Source of the DNA: JAAXXJ01 sp964412455
GTDB taxonomy: Bacteria > Nitrospirota > UBA9217
DNA: 24,731 nt
Assembly: GCA_964412455.1 (NCBI GenBank)
Contig: CAYPOT010000058.1
Coordinates: 1-24,731, forward strand
Direction: 5' to 3'
In this document: piece by piece, positions 1-7,517 of the stretch
How the letters are laid out: every line of letters begins with the position of its first letter
Numbering within the stretch: position 1 is the first letter of the stretch
Notes under the pieces: generated by a model
Seen by the model: only the letters and a program-made list of their open reading frames with translations
What the model was told of the DNA's origin: nothing
Database searches by the model: none
Translations under genes and position numbers: made by a program

Positions 1-60
1 CGCTGATCAACATACCGTGACACGTTGTAGAGCAGCCTGATCTGAGGGCCGCAAAGTGAT

Positions 61-1311
61 TTATGACGGGTCTTCAATCGCGACAGCACCTTCCCGTTCT
101 TCCACGGAAACGCCCTTGCCGATGACCACGATGCCCGACGGGGTGACGTGGAAACGTTTGCGGTCTTCGTCGAGGTTGTAACCGATCTCGGACCCCCGCG
201 GGATAACCACGTCCTTGTCGAGGATGGCGCGGCGGATCCGGCAATGCCGGCCGATCTCCACGTTCTCCATCAGGATCGAGTCGCGAACCTCGCTGTAGGA
301 GTTGACGCGGACATTGTGCGAGAGCACCGAGTTCTGCACCCTGCCGCCGCTTACGATGCAGCCGGGCGAGACCGTGGAGTCCAGGGCCAGGCCGAGCCGC
401 CCGCCTTTCGTCTCCTGGGCGAACACGAACTTCGCCGGCGGGCTCTGGGTCTGGTGGGTCCGGATGGGCCAGGCCTTGTCATAGAGGTTCAGCAGGGGGT
501 CCACGCTCACCAGGTCCATGTTCGCTTCCCAGTAGGCGTCGATGGTCCCGACGTCCCGCCAGTACTTGGCTTCCTTCCTGTTTGCATCGATGAAGTTGTA
601 GGCGCAGACCTTCGAGGTTTTCATCATCTCGGGGATGATGTTCCTGCCGAAGTCGTGGGACGTGTCGCGAAGGGCGTCTGAATGGAGGTACTCGACGACC
701 TTCTTCGTGTTGAAGAGATAGATCCCCATGGAAGCGAAGGCCATGTCCGGCCTGCCGGGTATGCACTTCGGCTGTTTCGGTTTTTCCTCGAACCCCACGA
801 TCCTGCACTCCTTCTCTACTTCGATGACGCCGAAGGACGAGGCCTGTTCGATGGGCACTTCGATGGCCGCCACGGTGGCGTCGGCCTCTTCCTGGCGGTG
901 AAACCGCAGCATTTCGGCGTAATCCATCTTGTAGATGTGGTCGCCGGCGAGGATGAGCAGGTTCTCGGGCGCGTCCTTCTCGATCATGTAGATGTTCTGA
1001 TAGATGGCGTCCGCCGTGCCCTGGTACCACTTGTCGCCGACGCGCTGCTGGGGCGGGACCGAGATGATATATTCGTCCAGTTCCCCGGTGAAGAGGTTCC
1101 AGCCGAGCCGGAGGTGCTTGTCGAGGGACAGGGACTTGTACTGGGTCAGGACCGCGATCTTCCTGATGCCGGAATTGATGCAGTTCGAGAGGGTGAAGTC
1201 GATGATGCGGTAGATGCCGCCGAAGGGAACGGCCGGTTTTGCCCGATGCAGGGTAAGGGGATGGAGCCGCTCTCCCTTGCCGCCGGCCAGGATCATTGCG
1301 AGGATGGACAT
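61..1311 (-). CDS. glgC: Glucose-1-phosphate adenylyltransferase (ADP-glucose pyrophosphorylase)
   Basis: Cytoplasmic enzyme that makes ADP-glucose from ATP and glucose-1-phosphate, the committed step of bacterial glycogen synthesis. The 416-residue product has the usual family length. The N-terminal nucleotidyltransferase signature AGGKGERLHPLT (about residues 9-20) is followed by RAKPAVPFGG. Further in are the sugar-phosphate region MGIYLFN and the family motif YWRDVGTIDAYWEANMDL. The C-terminal third has the spaced hydrophobic pattern of the left-handed beta-helix allosteric domain. The start at 1311 is preceded (reading the minus strand) by AGGAAAAAGC, an acceptable ribosome binding site. 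It is the only minus-strand gene and diverges from pabB. Only 60 bases remain downstream, so whether glgA or another glycogen gene follows cannot be seen. Family assignment is very secure. Confidence 0.97.
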   Translation of the reverse strand: MSILAMILAGGKGERLHPLTLHRAKPAVPFGGIYRIIDFTLSNCINSGIRKIAVLTQYKSLSLDKHLRLGWNLFTGELDEYIISVPPQQRVGDKWYQGTADAIYQNIYMIEKDAPENLLILAGDHIYKMDYAEMLRFHRQEEADATVAAIEVPIEQASSFGVIEVEKECRIVGFEEKPKQPKCIPGRPDMAFASMGIYLFNTKKVVEYLHSDALRDTSHDFGRNIIPEMMKTSKVCAYNFIDANRKEAKYWRDVGTIDAYWEANMDLVSVDPLLNLYDKAWPIRTHQTQSPPAKFVFAQETKGGRLGLALDSTVSPGCIVSGGRVQNSVLSHNVRVNSYSEVRDSILMENVEIGRHCRIRRAILDKDVVIPRGSEIGYNLDEDRKRFHVTPSGIVVIGKGVSVEEREGAVAIEDPS

Positions 1312-1356
1312 GCTTTTTCCTGTTGATCGCGAAGAATGACGTTGAACGGTAGAAAA

Positions 1357-1385
1357 ATGATAGCAGGAGAAACGGTATCTGTCAA
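1357..1385 (-). promoter_or_regulatory. Predicted sigma70-type promoter of glgC
   Basis: On the minus strand, TTGACA (1385-1380) and TATCAT (1362-1357) are separated by exactly 17 bases. This is a near-consensus vegetative promoter 46 bases upstream of the glgC ATG. The predicted transcript would start near 1350 and have a leader of about 40 bases. Seen by eye only; no start site is known. Confidence 0.65.
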
Positions 1386-1433
1386 ATAAGGGGGCAGAAA
1401 AGAAACAGGAGGGAATGGGAATAGAACTTTACG

Positions 1434-1774
1434 TGAAATAGACAAATAAAAAAGGCGTTGCCACCGAACCGATGGGTTATTGTCCCGTTTAGTTCCGGTT
1501 GAGCGGGAATCATCACTTCCACTTCGTTGGTCCTTCCTTTGAGGACCGGTGAAGCCAACTGCTCAACTCCCGCACTGCCAGGACTTCGGGGCTATCGGCT
1601 AATACGGTTACCCGGACCCGCACATCACGCACCGGCAGTCTTACCGCTCAACTTGCGGTCCGCTTTCCGGCTTCGGTGTCCGTTGTTCCGCTGCCTTATT
1701 CCCCTTGTAACGGGTCACCTGTAGACACGCTAGGGTGCTGGTTCGGCAACGCCTTTTTCATTAAACCTATTTCA
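1434..1774. repeat. 341-bp structured element with imperfect terminal inverted repeats; possible MITE or structured RNA
   Basis: The ends mirror each other. On the plus strand TGAAATAG (1434-1441) matches CTATTTCA (1767-1774). AAAAAGGCGTTGCC...GAACC (left, to about 1470) matches GGTTCGGCAACGCCTTTTT (1740-1758), with a 3-base insertion in the left arm. The interior is GC-rich and full of short hairpins, for example GGTCCT/AGGACC at 1529-1547, and has no convincing ORF. Each end resembles a GC stem flanked by A or T runs, so it could also act as a bidirectional terminator between the divergent glgC and pabB promoters. The interior is somewhat reminiscent of group II intron domain I, but I cannot show this. 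It fills most of the 598-base gene-free gap between glgC and pabB. Confidence 0.55.
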
Positions 1775-1866
1775 AAGACCGTTCGCTACTTTCTACTTTC
1801 CGTTGTCTCTAATTATAGTATAGCACATCATGCCCGGCAATTTGGTCTTTTTCCGATGAATTTCTC

Positions 1867-1895
1867 TTGACCGCCCGGAGAAATACGACTACACT
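1867..1895 (+). promoter_or_regulatory. Predicted promoter of pabB-like gene
   Basis: TTGACC (1867-1872) and TACACT (1890-1895) are separated by 17 bases. Transcription would begin near 1902, only about 8 bases before the ATG at 1910. That would explain why no Shine-Dalgarno sequence is visible next to the start codon. Prediction from sequence only. Confidence 0.5.
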
Positions 1896-1909
1896 TTTTA
1901 TCGTTTCCC

Positions 1910-3433
1910 ATGAACATCAGACCATTACGAGAAGAGTTTCTCCGGAACGCACAGGGGGGAAGCATTGTCCCGCTGTACGCCGAGCTGGATCCGGCCGCGA
2001 TCACGCCGCTTTCGGCTCTCCATGCCCTCAGGCCGCTCGGCCATCCCGTCCTGCTCGAGAGCGCCCGTGTTAATGGAAAGACCGGTCAATACTCCTTTGT
2101 CACTGCGGACCCCTACCTTGTCTTTCGGTCGAAAGGAGAGACGGTCGAGCTCCACTGGATGGCCGCTCCCGAAGGGAAATACGGAAAGCGCGCCGCTCTG
2201 AAACGCAAGCCGCTCACGAAGCTTCGCGAGCTGATGGCGAACTACCGGACGGCGCGCGTTGAAGGCCTGCCGCCGTTCACCGGCGGGGCGGTCGGCCTGT
2301 TCTCCTACGATTTCGTCCACCAGTTCGAGTCGCTTCCGCGGACCACGCTGGACGATCTCGCGATTCCCGATGCCATCTTTCTTTTCGTGGACCTGGTGGT
2401 GGCCTTCGACCATCTTGCGAATAAGGCGTGGGTGATCGTGAATCCCGGCGCCCGGGAACAGGAGATGGGCTTCCGGAAACCGGAGCAGGACCAGTGGGGA
2501 AGGTTGTACGACGAGGCGGCGGAGCGGATCAAAGCGATCAGCGGTCAGCTGTCGGCTGTCAGCGGCGGTCATCTTGATCAGCATCGACCGGGAACCGGGA
2601 GCGTCGGCGTTCGGCTCGAACCGCAACTCACCCGGGAGCGCTTTGAGTCCATGGTGCGGCGATGCAAGGAGTACATAGCCGCCGGCGACATCTATCAGGC
2701 GAACCTGTCCCAGCGGTTCTCGGCGGCCATCGGGGACCACGATCCGCTTCGTCTCTACGAAATATTACGCGGGGTCAATCCGTCCCCCTTTGCCGCCTAC
2801 GCCGAGTTCGGGGATTGCACGGTCGTCAGCTCTTCGCCGGAGCGGTTGGTGCGACTCCGCGGGAATGTTGCCGACACGCGGCCCATCGCGGGGACCCGGC
2901 GGCGGGGGAGGGACTTCCAGGAGACCAGGGAGCTTTCCGTCGAACTTCTGGCGAACGAGAAGGAGCGCGCCGAGCACATTATGCTCCTGGACCTCGAGCG
3001 GAACGACCTCGGCAGGGTGTGCTCCTACGGGACCGTTTTGGTCGACGAGTTGATGGTCGTCGAGGACTATTCCCATGTCATCCACATAGTCTCGAACGTG
3101 CGCGGGGAACTTGCGCCGGGGAAGGATGGCTTCGATCTTGTCCGCGCCACATTTCCCGGAGGCACCATCACCGGAGTGCCCAAGGTCCGGTGCATGGAGA
3201 TCATCGACGAACTGGAGCCCGTGGCACGGGGTCTTTACACGGGGTCGCTGGGCTATTTTGCGAACACCGGCGACCTGGACCTGAACATCATCATCAGGAC
3301 CATTGTCATCAAGAACGGCGTTGCCCATGTCCAGGTGGGCGCCGGCATCGTGGCCGATTCCGATCCCGGCCGTGAGTACGCCGAGACCCTCGAGAAGGCC
3401 GAGGCGCTGGCCAAAGCGCTTGAAAAATTGTGA
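1910..3433 (+). CDS. pabB: Aminodeoxychorismate synthase component I-like (PabB/TrpE family)
   Basis: Chorismate-binding synthase that, with a glutaminase subunit, aminates chorismate for folate (PabB) or tryptophan (TrpE). The 507 residues comprise an N-terminal domain (to about 210), a linker, and a C-terminal chorismate-binding domain (about 230-505). PabB-like features are DIYQANLSQ at 260-268, FPGGTITG from 415, and GGAVGLFSYDF in the N-terminal half. TrpE-like features are LLES at 48-51, the site of tryptophan feedback binding in TrpE, and PIAGT at 325-329, where the classical PabB enzymes have a catalytic Lys (PIKGT). So product and regulation are open; PabB is favoured but anthranilate synthase is possible. 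No trpG/pabA partner lies nearby. The start at 1910 is supported by homology to the usual N-terminus (PLYAELDPAAITPLSA), though it lacks a Shine-Dalgarno sequence. The linker (about 212-225) is encoded by a repeat-like sequence. Confidence 0.85.
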   Translation: MNIRPLREEFLRNAQGGSIVPLYAELDPAAITPLSALHALRPLGHPVLLESARVNGKTGQYSFVTADPYLVFRSKGETVELHWMAAPEGKYGKRAALKRKPLTKLRELMANYRTARVEGLPPFTGGAVGLFSYDFVHQFESLPRTTLDDLAIPDAIFLFVDLVVAFDHLANKAWVIVNPGAREQEMGFRKPEQDQWGRLYDEAAERIKAISGQLSAVSGGHLDQHRPGTGSVGVRLEPQLTRERFESMVRRCKEYIAAGDIYQANLSQRFSAAIGDHDPLRLYEILRGVNPSPFAAYAEFGDCTVVSSSPERLVRLRGNVADTRPIAGTRRRGRDFQETRELSVELLANEKERAEHIMLLDLERNDLGRVCSYGTVLVDELMVVEDYSHVIHIVSNVRGELAPGKDGFDLVRATFPGGTITGVPKVRCMEIIDELEPVARGLYTGSLGYFANTGDLDLNIIIRTIVIKNGVAHVQVGAGIVADSDPGREYAETLEKAEALAKALEKL

Positions 3434-3462
3434 CATAACCGAATCCCTCCTAATTTACCCTG

Positions 3463-3491
3463 TTGCAACTTTTTATTACTTGCGCTATAGT
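3463..3491 (+). promoter_or_regulatory. Predicted promoter of the SMC-like ATPase gene (and perhaps tmk)
   Basis: TTGCAA (3463-3468) and TATAGT (3486-3491) are separated by 17 bases. They sit in the 96-base gap after pabB, and a strong ribosome binding site AAAGGAG (3515-3521) precedes the ATG at 3530. This suggests the ATPase starts a new transcription unit that continues directly into tmk. Confidence 0.55.
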
Positions 3492-3529
3492 GATGACCGA
3501 ACTGAACAAATTGGAAAGGAGCACATCCT

Positions 3530-5437
3530 ATGTTCCTGGTGGAGCTGGTGTTGCAGGGGATACGCGGGTTTCAACAGCTTGCGCGCGTGAGGTTCCAGGG
3601 CGGGTTCAATTTTGTCGCGGCCGGTAACGAAGCGGGCAAGACGACGTCCGTTGACACCATTGTTCGCCTTCTCTTCCCGGTCAACCAGCCGGGGAAGATG
3701 GAGTCCCTCGTTTCCCGTGAGGTGCCCGAAGCCTCCCGCGGCGCCCTGGTGGTCTACTCCGACGACAGCTCTTACTACCGGGTGATCCAGGACTTCTCGA
3801 AGCGGGCCGTGAACCTCTCCAAGTTCAATCCCGCCACAAAAGAATTCACGCTTATGCACAAGGACTGGGAAACGACTGCCCGGTTCATGACGGGCCTTTT
3901 GCCCGGCATCTCTGAAGAGGATTATAGCCGATTGTTCGTGTTCCGGCGCGAGTCCAGTCTGGGCCATCCGGCCGCCGAGATGCACGCAGCCGCGTCATCT
4001 GCAACAACGGGCGCCGGGGAACGGACCGGATCAGCCCCGGCCGCGAGACCGTCCGGCCAGGCGGCCCGGCTCGCGGAGCTCCGTGAGACCCTGCGCAAGG
4101 CCGAAGAGGCCGCCGACGCCGAATATAAGCTCGATGCGGCAAAGATCCGGCTGGGCGAGATAGCGAAGAAGCTGGAGGGCATCGAGGAAGGCAGGACGCG
4201 GACCGAGGAGCTTGAAGCGCAGATCGATGAGCTCAAGTCCTGCGAGATCCTTCCCGAGAACCTGGTCGACCTGATCAGCGACCATGAGCGGGAACAGAGC
4301 CAGAAGATGGTGAAGACCGACGAGCTTGACCAGGACATCGAATCGCTCACGATGCAGCGCAACGCGATCCCCCAGGTGAACATGGTGATGGACAAGCTCT
4401 TTATCGCCGGTGTGGTCATCGGAGGGGTGGCGCTCATCACCGGCCTGTTCGTCCCCGTGGAAGGATCGGACATCTATTTCCCCCTCGGCATGCTCGCCTC
4501 GCTCCTGCTCATCGCCGCCGGCTGGTACAACAGTTCCCGGAAGAACGCGCAGCGCAAAGCGGTCCAGAAGGAGATCGACGTGCTGGTGGAAGAGCGCGCC
4601 GATATCGAGAAAAAGTTCCAGGACAGCGGCGCGGCCATTATGAAGTGCATGCAGTCCACGGGCGCACAGTCCGCGGCCGAGCTCAGGGAGAAGTTCGAGA
4701 ACTATCGCTATTTCCAGAGCATGCATCACGACCTGCAGGAGCACCAGCGCCTGATGAGGGGCGAACTGAACGTGGAGGACCTCCAGGCCGAATATGCGAA
4801 ACAGCAGGCGGATACGGAGGTCCTGGATAAGGCCGCCAGGGCCCTTGCCCATAATGCAGTGGACAGCTACAGTATCCGGCAGGAGATCGACCGGATCGAG
4901 TCGGAGATTGCGCCTTCCGTGCCGGACTTCGGGTTTCCCGGGATCGGCATGGGCGCCGACTTCTCCCCCCCGCCGCCTCCGCAGCCGGGCGGTACCGGCA
5001 TGAACGTACTGTCCGACATCGCCATGGCCAGCCGGATGAGCGGCATCGAGATGGAGACGCTTGTCCCCGCCGTGGAGAGCGCCGCGCAGCGGAACCTCCT
5101 GGGCCTGAGCGCGGGGAAGTACGTCAAGGTCGAGGTGGGCCCCAACGGCCTGCCGGTCGTCCATGACCGGGGCGGATCCAAAGCCGCCTACGGGACCCTG
5201 AGCCACGGCACCCGGGAAATGGTGTTCTTCTGCCTGCGCGCGGGCCTTGTAGAGGCCGTTGCGGGCAAGCGCCGGCTGCCCTTCGTTCTCGATGATCCGT
5301 TCACGGCGCTGGACGGCGCCCGGCAACAGGCCGCCTGCCAGCTCCTCCGGGTCCTGGCCACCAAGACCCAGGTGATCCTGTTCACCTCCAATTCCGCGCT
5401 CAAGGCCGCGAACGAGACCGCGCTGGAGCTCAAATAG
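3530..5437 (+). CDS. SMC/Rad50-like ATPase with two central membrane helices (YhaN/AAA_27-like)
   Basis: A 635-residue ABC-type ATPase of the RecF/SMC/Rad50 superfamily. The head domain is split: the Walker A motif GNEAGKTT is at 32-39, the signature LSHGTRE at 557-563, the Walker B VLDD at 586-589, and a D-loop ALD at 593-595. Between them are two charged, coiled-coil-like stretches (about 165-285 and 335-455). These are interrupted by two hydrophobic helices (about 290-308 and 316-334) that could anchor the protein in the membrane. A proline-rich stretch (about 475-490) precedes the C-terminal head. The closest architecture I know is B. subtilis YhaN, which also carries membrane segments and pairs with the nuclease-like YhaM; no nuclease partner is visible here. 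The start is backed by AAAGGAG eight bases upstream. The tmk start codon follows the stop codon with no gap. Cellular role unknown; a DNA-repair or chromosome-related function is inference. Confidence 0.85.
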   Translation: MFLVELVLQGIRGFQQLARVRFQGGFNFVAAGNEAGKTTSVDTIVRLLFPVNQPGKMESLVSREVPEASRGALVVYSDDSSYYRVIQDFSKRAVNLSKFNPATKEFTLMHKDWETTARFMTGLLPGISEEDYSRLFVFRRESSLGHPAAEMHAAASSATTGAGERTGSAPAARPSGQAARLAELRETLRKAEEAADAEYKLDAAKIRLGEIAKKLEGIEEGRTRTEELEAQIDELKSCEILPENLVDLISDHEREQSQKMVKTDELDQDIESLTMQRNAIPQVNMVMDKLFIAGVVIGGVALITGLFVPVEGSDIYFPLGMLASLLLIAAGWYNSSRKNAQRKAVQKEIDVLVEERADIEKKFQDSGAAIMKCMQSTGAQSAAELREKFENYRYFQSMHHDLQEHQRLMRGELNVEDLQAEYAKQQADTEVLDKAARALAHNAVDSYSIRQEIDRIESEIAPSVPDFGFPGIGMGADFSPPPPPQPGGTGMNVLSDIAMASRMSGIEMETLVPAVESAAQRNLLGLSAGKYVKVEVGPNGLPVVHDRGGSKAAYGTLSHGTREMVFFCLRAGLVEAVAGKRRLPFVLDDPFTALDGARQQAACQLLRVLATKTQVILFTSNSALKAANETALELK

Positions 5438-6094
5438 ATGCCGGGAACGTTCATCACCTTCGAGGGCATTGAGGGCTCCGGCAAGTCCACGCAGATATCC
5501 CGCCTGCTGCACTATCTTATGAACAGCGGAAGACCGGCAACGCTCACGCGGGAGCCGGGAGGTACGCCGATCGGCGATCAGGTCCGGAAGATCCTGCTGG
5601 ACCCGGCGAGCAGGCTGCTGGACCCGACGGCGGAGCTGCTTCTGTATGCGGCGAGCCGCGCGCAGCACCTCCGCGAGGTCATTCGTCCCGCTCTCGATGC
5701 GGGAAGAGTCGTCCTGTGCGACCGGTTCTCCGATGCCACGCTGGCCTACCAGGGTTATGGCCGGGGGCTTCAGATCGCCACGATCCGCGAGCTGGACCAA
5801 ATCGTGACCGCGGGGCTCCGTCCCCGGCTCACCGTCCTTCTCGATATCGACGCCGCAACAGGCCTCGGGCGCGCGCGGGGCAGGAACACGCGTCAGGGCC
5901 TCCTCGGGGAAGCGCGGTTCGAAAATGAGGAGCTTTCGTTCCACAACCGGGTGCGGGACGGTTACCTCGATCTGGCAAAGCAGGAAGCAGGCCGTATCCG
6001 CATCGTCGATGCCGCGCGGACGCCCGAAGAGATCCAGGATGATGTCAGGATGATCGTCGATGAGGTGCTGCTTCAAACAAATAGCAAAATGTAA
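5438..6094 (+). CDS. tmk: Thymidylate kinase (dTMP kinase)
   Basis: Phosphorylates dTMP to dTDP with ATP, an essential step for making dTTP. The 218-residue protein starts with the family P-loop FEGIEGSGKSTQ (residues 8-19). The DRF motif is at 95-97, followed by DATLAYQGYGRG, which contacts the nucleotide. A LID-like arginine-rich stretch RARGRNTRQ lies near 145. Length and motifs are typical. The ATG follows the TAG of the upstream ATPase directly, so the two are probably co-transcribed and translationally coupled. The last codons (about 6086-6094) lie inside the left arm of an inverted repeat, so the extreme C-terminus may be repeat-derived. It leads into holB, as in many bacteria. Confidence 0.97.
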   Translation: MPGTFITFEGIEGSGKSTQISRLLHYLMNSGRPATLTREPGGTPIGDQVRKILLDPASRLLDPTAELLLYAASRAQHLREVIRPALDAGRVVLCDRFSDATLAYQGYGRGLQIATIRELDQIVTAGLRPRLTVLLDIDAATGLGRARGRNTRQGLLGEARFENEELSFHNRVRDGYLDLAKQEAGRIRIVDAARTPEEIQDDVRMIVDEVLLQTNSKM

Positions 6095-6166
6095 ATTGCA
6101 AATTGTATCGACTTGCGTTTTCATTTTACAATTTGATATTTACACTTTGAGATCTGCAATTTCCCT
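6086..6166. repeat. AT-rich inverted repeat between tmk and holB
   Basis: The arm at 6086-6106 (AAAATGTAAATTGCAAATTGT) pairs with 6128-6148 at 18 of 21 positions, with a 21-base loop. It fills the tmk-holB gap, overlaps the tmk stop codon and ends next to the holB start. The segment ATCTGCAATTTCC (6152-6164) is the reverse complement of 8872-8884 downstream of ricT, so the two places carry the same repeat family in opposite orientation. It could slow or end transcription. Confidence 0.7.
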
Positions 6167-7204
6167 ATGACCTTCTCCTCCATCATCGGCCACGATCGGC
6201 CGGTCAGCATACTCAAGCGGGCCATCCAGAACGACGCCGTTGCGCACGCCTACCTGTTCTCGGGCGAGCAGGGGATCGGCAAGCGTCTGACGGCACGGGT
6301 CTTTGCCGCCGCTCTCAACTGTCAGGCCGCCGGCCCTGAAGGAGGGTGCGGCGTCTGCTCCTCCTGCCGCAAGGTCGCTTCCGGCGCCCACCCCGACGTC
6401 CGGGTCGTGATGCCGGAGAGCCAGGACGAACAGCTGCTCGCCACATTGAGCAGCAAAGAGGCTGCGAAGGCGAGTGAGCGGATCAAGATCGATCAGATCC
6501 GGCAGGCGCAGGACAGCATTTCGCTGACGCCCTCCGAGGGACAGAAGAAGGTCCTGATCGTGGACGACGCCGATGCCATGACGGAGGAGGCGATGAACGC
6601 CTTTCTCAAGACGCTTGAAGAACCTCCCGGAGATTCTCTCATCATCCTGATCACCTCTAAGCCCCAGAGCCTCCTTCCCACCATCCGGTCCCGTTGCCAG
6701 ACGCTTGATTTCCAGCCGCTGCCGCGGCTCACATTGGCGGGAGTGATCCGAAAGATGCGGGGCCTATCCGAGGAGGATGCCTGGTTTGTCGCGGCCCTCT
6801 CCCGGGGGAGCCTCGGCCGCGCCCTCGACATGGACGTGCAGAAGGAGAAGGCGGAGCGGGAGCGGTTTTTTGCCCTCCGTGAAGGCCTCGCCGGCATGCG
6901 GAACGATGAGATCCTCGCCTTCGCGGAAGGCGTTTACAAAGATCGCGAGGGATTCGGGCGCCTAATGGACATCGGCATTGAAGGGGTCCGAGATCGGTTG
7001 TTATTTCACGAGACCGGGGACGAACGCCTGCTGGTATTTTCCGCCGGCGTTGACCGCATCCGTAGTCAAGATGCGGGTTTCTCCCTTCCTCGGGCGCTGC
7101 AGGAGATGGAACTACTGGCCGGAAGCAGGTCCCTGCTCGAGGAGCGGCGGATCAGTGCCCAGCTCATTGCCGAAAATCTCTTTCTGAAGCTCAGCCGGGC
7201 CTGA
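6167..7204 (+). CDS. holB: DNA polymerase III delta-prime subunit
   Basis: Clamp-loader subunit that helps load the beta sliding clamp at primed sites during replication. The 345-residue protein begins with SSIIGHDRPVSILKRAI. It then has the AAA+ P-loop-like segment GEQGIGKR (33-40), in which the usual Ser/Thr after Lys is Arg, fitting a delta-prime subunit that need not hydrolyse ATP. A four-cysteine zinc site follows, with Cys52, Cys61, Cys64 and Cys67 (CGVCSSC). The sensor region reads VLIVDDADAMTEEAMNAFLK, then LEEPPGDS, and the arginine-finger motif is SRCQTL. No clear Shine-Dalgarno sequence precedes 6167, because an inverted repeat abuts the start codon. It sits between tmk and ricT, the order known from Firmicutes, which supports the call. 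Confidence 0.95.
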   Translation: MTFSSIIGHDRPVSILKRAIQNDAVAHAYLFSGEQGIGKRLTARVFAAALNCQAAGPEGGCGVCSSCRKVASGAHPDVRVVMPESQDEQLLATLSSKEAAKASERIKIDQIRQAQDSISLTPSEGQKKVLIVDDADAMTEEAMNAFLKTLEEPPGDSLIILITSKPQSLLPTIRSRCQTLDFQPLPRLTLAGVIRKMRGLSEEDAWFVAALSRGSLGRALDMDVQKEKAERERFFALREGLAGMRNDEILAFAEGVYKDREGFGRLMDIGIEGVRDRLLFHETGDERLLVFSAGVDRIRSQDAGFSLPRALQEMELLAGSRSLLEERRISAQLIAENLFLKLSRA

Positions 7205-7244
7205 AACGTCTCATAGGCAGCCAGCAGCATCTCCAGAAAAAAGA

Positions 7245-7273
7245 TTGTGCCCTGTGCAGGAAAAGGGTATTAT
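7245..7273 (+). promoter_or_regulatory. Candidate promoter upstream of ricT
   Basis: TTGTGC (7245-7250) and TATTAT (7268-7273) are separated by 17 bases in the 313-base gap after holB. If used, ricT would have a leader of about 235 bases, which is long enough for post-transcriptional control. The -35 box is only a moderate match. Confidence 0.4.
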
Positions 7274-7517
7274 TGTGCTTGCCGTTGAACGGGAAGGCAC
7301 GCCTGGAGCGGAGCATTCCTTCAGTTAAATACAAATAAACGTCAACTCAAAATGGCAGAACTATTGGTAACGTCTTATGGTTACGAAGCCCGTATCGTCA
7401 AATGTCTTTCGGGTAACGGTAATGCAAAAAGACCGCATAACGTAACCGCTAAACGAAACGGGCGTCGTCACCATTACCGTACTCTTTTGGTTCCGGCTTG
7501 CCCGGGTTAGGATATAA
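7274..7517 (+). other. Long intergenic leader of ricT with crossing inverted repeats
   Basis: This part of the holB-ricT gap is less GC-rich than the flanking genes. It holds several short complementary blocks: ACGGTAATG (7416-7424) with CATTACCGT (7472-7480), GGTTACG (7379-7385) with CGTAACC (7441-7447), and a near match between about 7388-7397 and 7454-7463. Some of these pairings exclude each other, as in switch-like leaders. I recognise no known riboswitch class. A 52-codon ORF also lies here. The ricT ribosome binding site is AGGAT near 7511. Confidence 0.35.
7352..7510 (+). CDS. Possible small ORF (52 aa) just upstream of ricT
   Basis: An ATG-initiated frame of 52 codons ends with TAG at 7508-7510, seven bases before the ricT ATG, a spacing typical of translational coupling. 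The product would be basic (rich in Arg, Lys and His in its second half, e.g. KRNGRRHHYR) and contain two cysteines. I do not recognise it. No Shine-Dalgarno sequence is visible before the ATG and its codon use is less GC-rich than ricT, so it may be chance or a leader peptide. Confidence 0.22.
   Translation: MAELLVTSYGYEARIVKCLSGNGNAKRPHNVTAKRNGRRHHYRTLLVPACPG

Noticed and set aside
1..60. Start of another minus-strand gene downstream of glgC
   Set aside because: Only 60 bases are visible; the minus strand shows an ATG a few bases from the edge but nothing that can be identified.
1434..1774. RNase P RNA, tmRNA or 6S RNA
   Set aside because: None of the conserved core strings of these RNAs could be found on either strand, despite the strong secondary-structure potential.
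4031..6124. Long minus-strand ORF (697 codons)
   Set aside because: It overlaps the SMC-like ATPase and tmk in antisense. Its composition is that of a GC-rich shadow frame (runs of Arg, Leu, Gly, Asp) with no family motif, while the plus-strand genes are clear.
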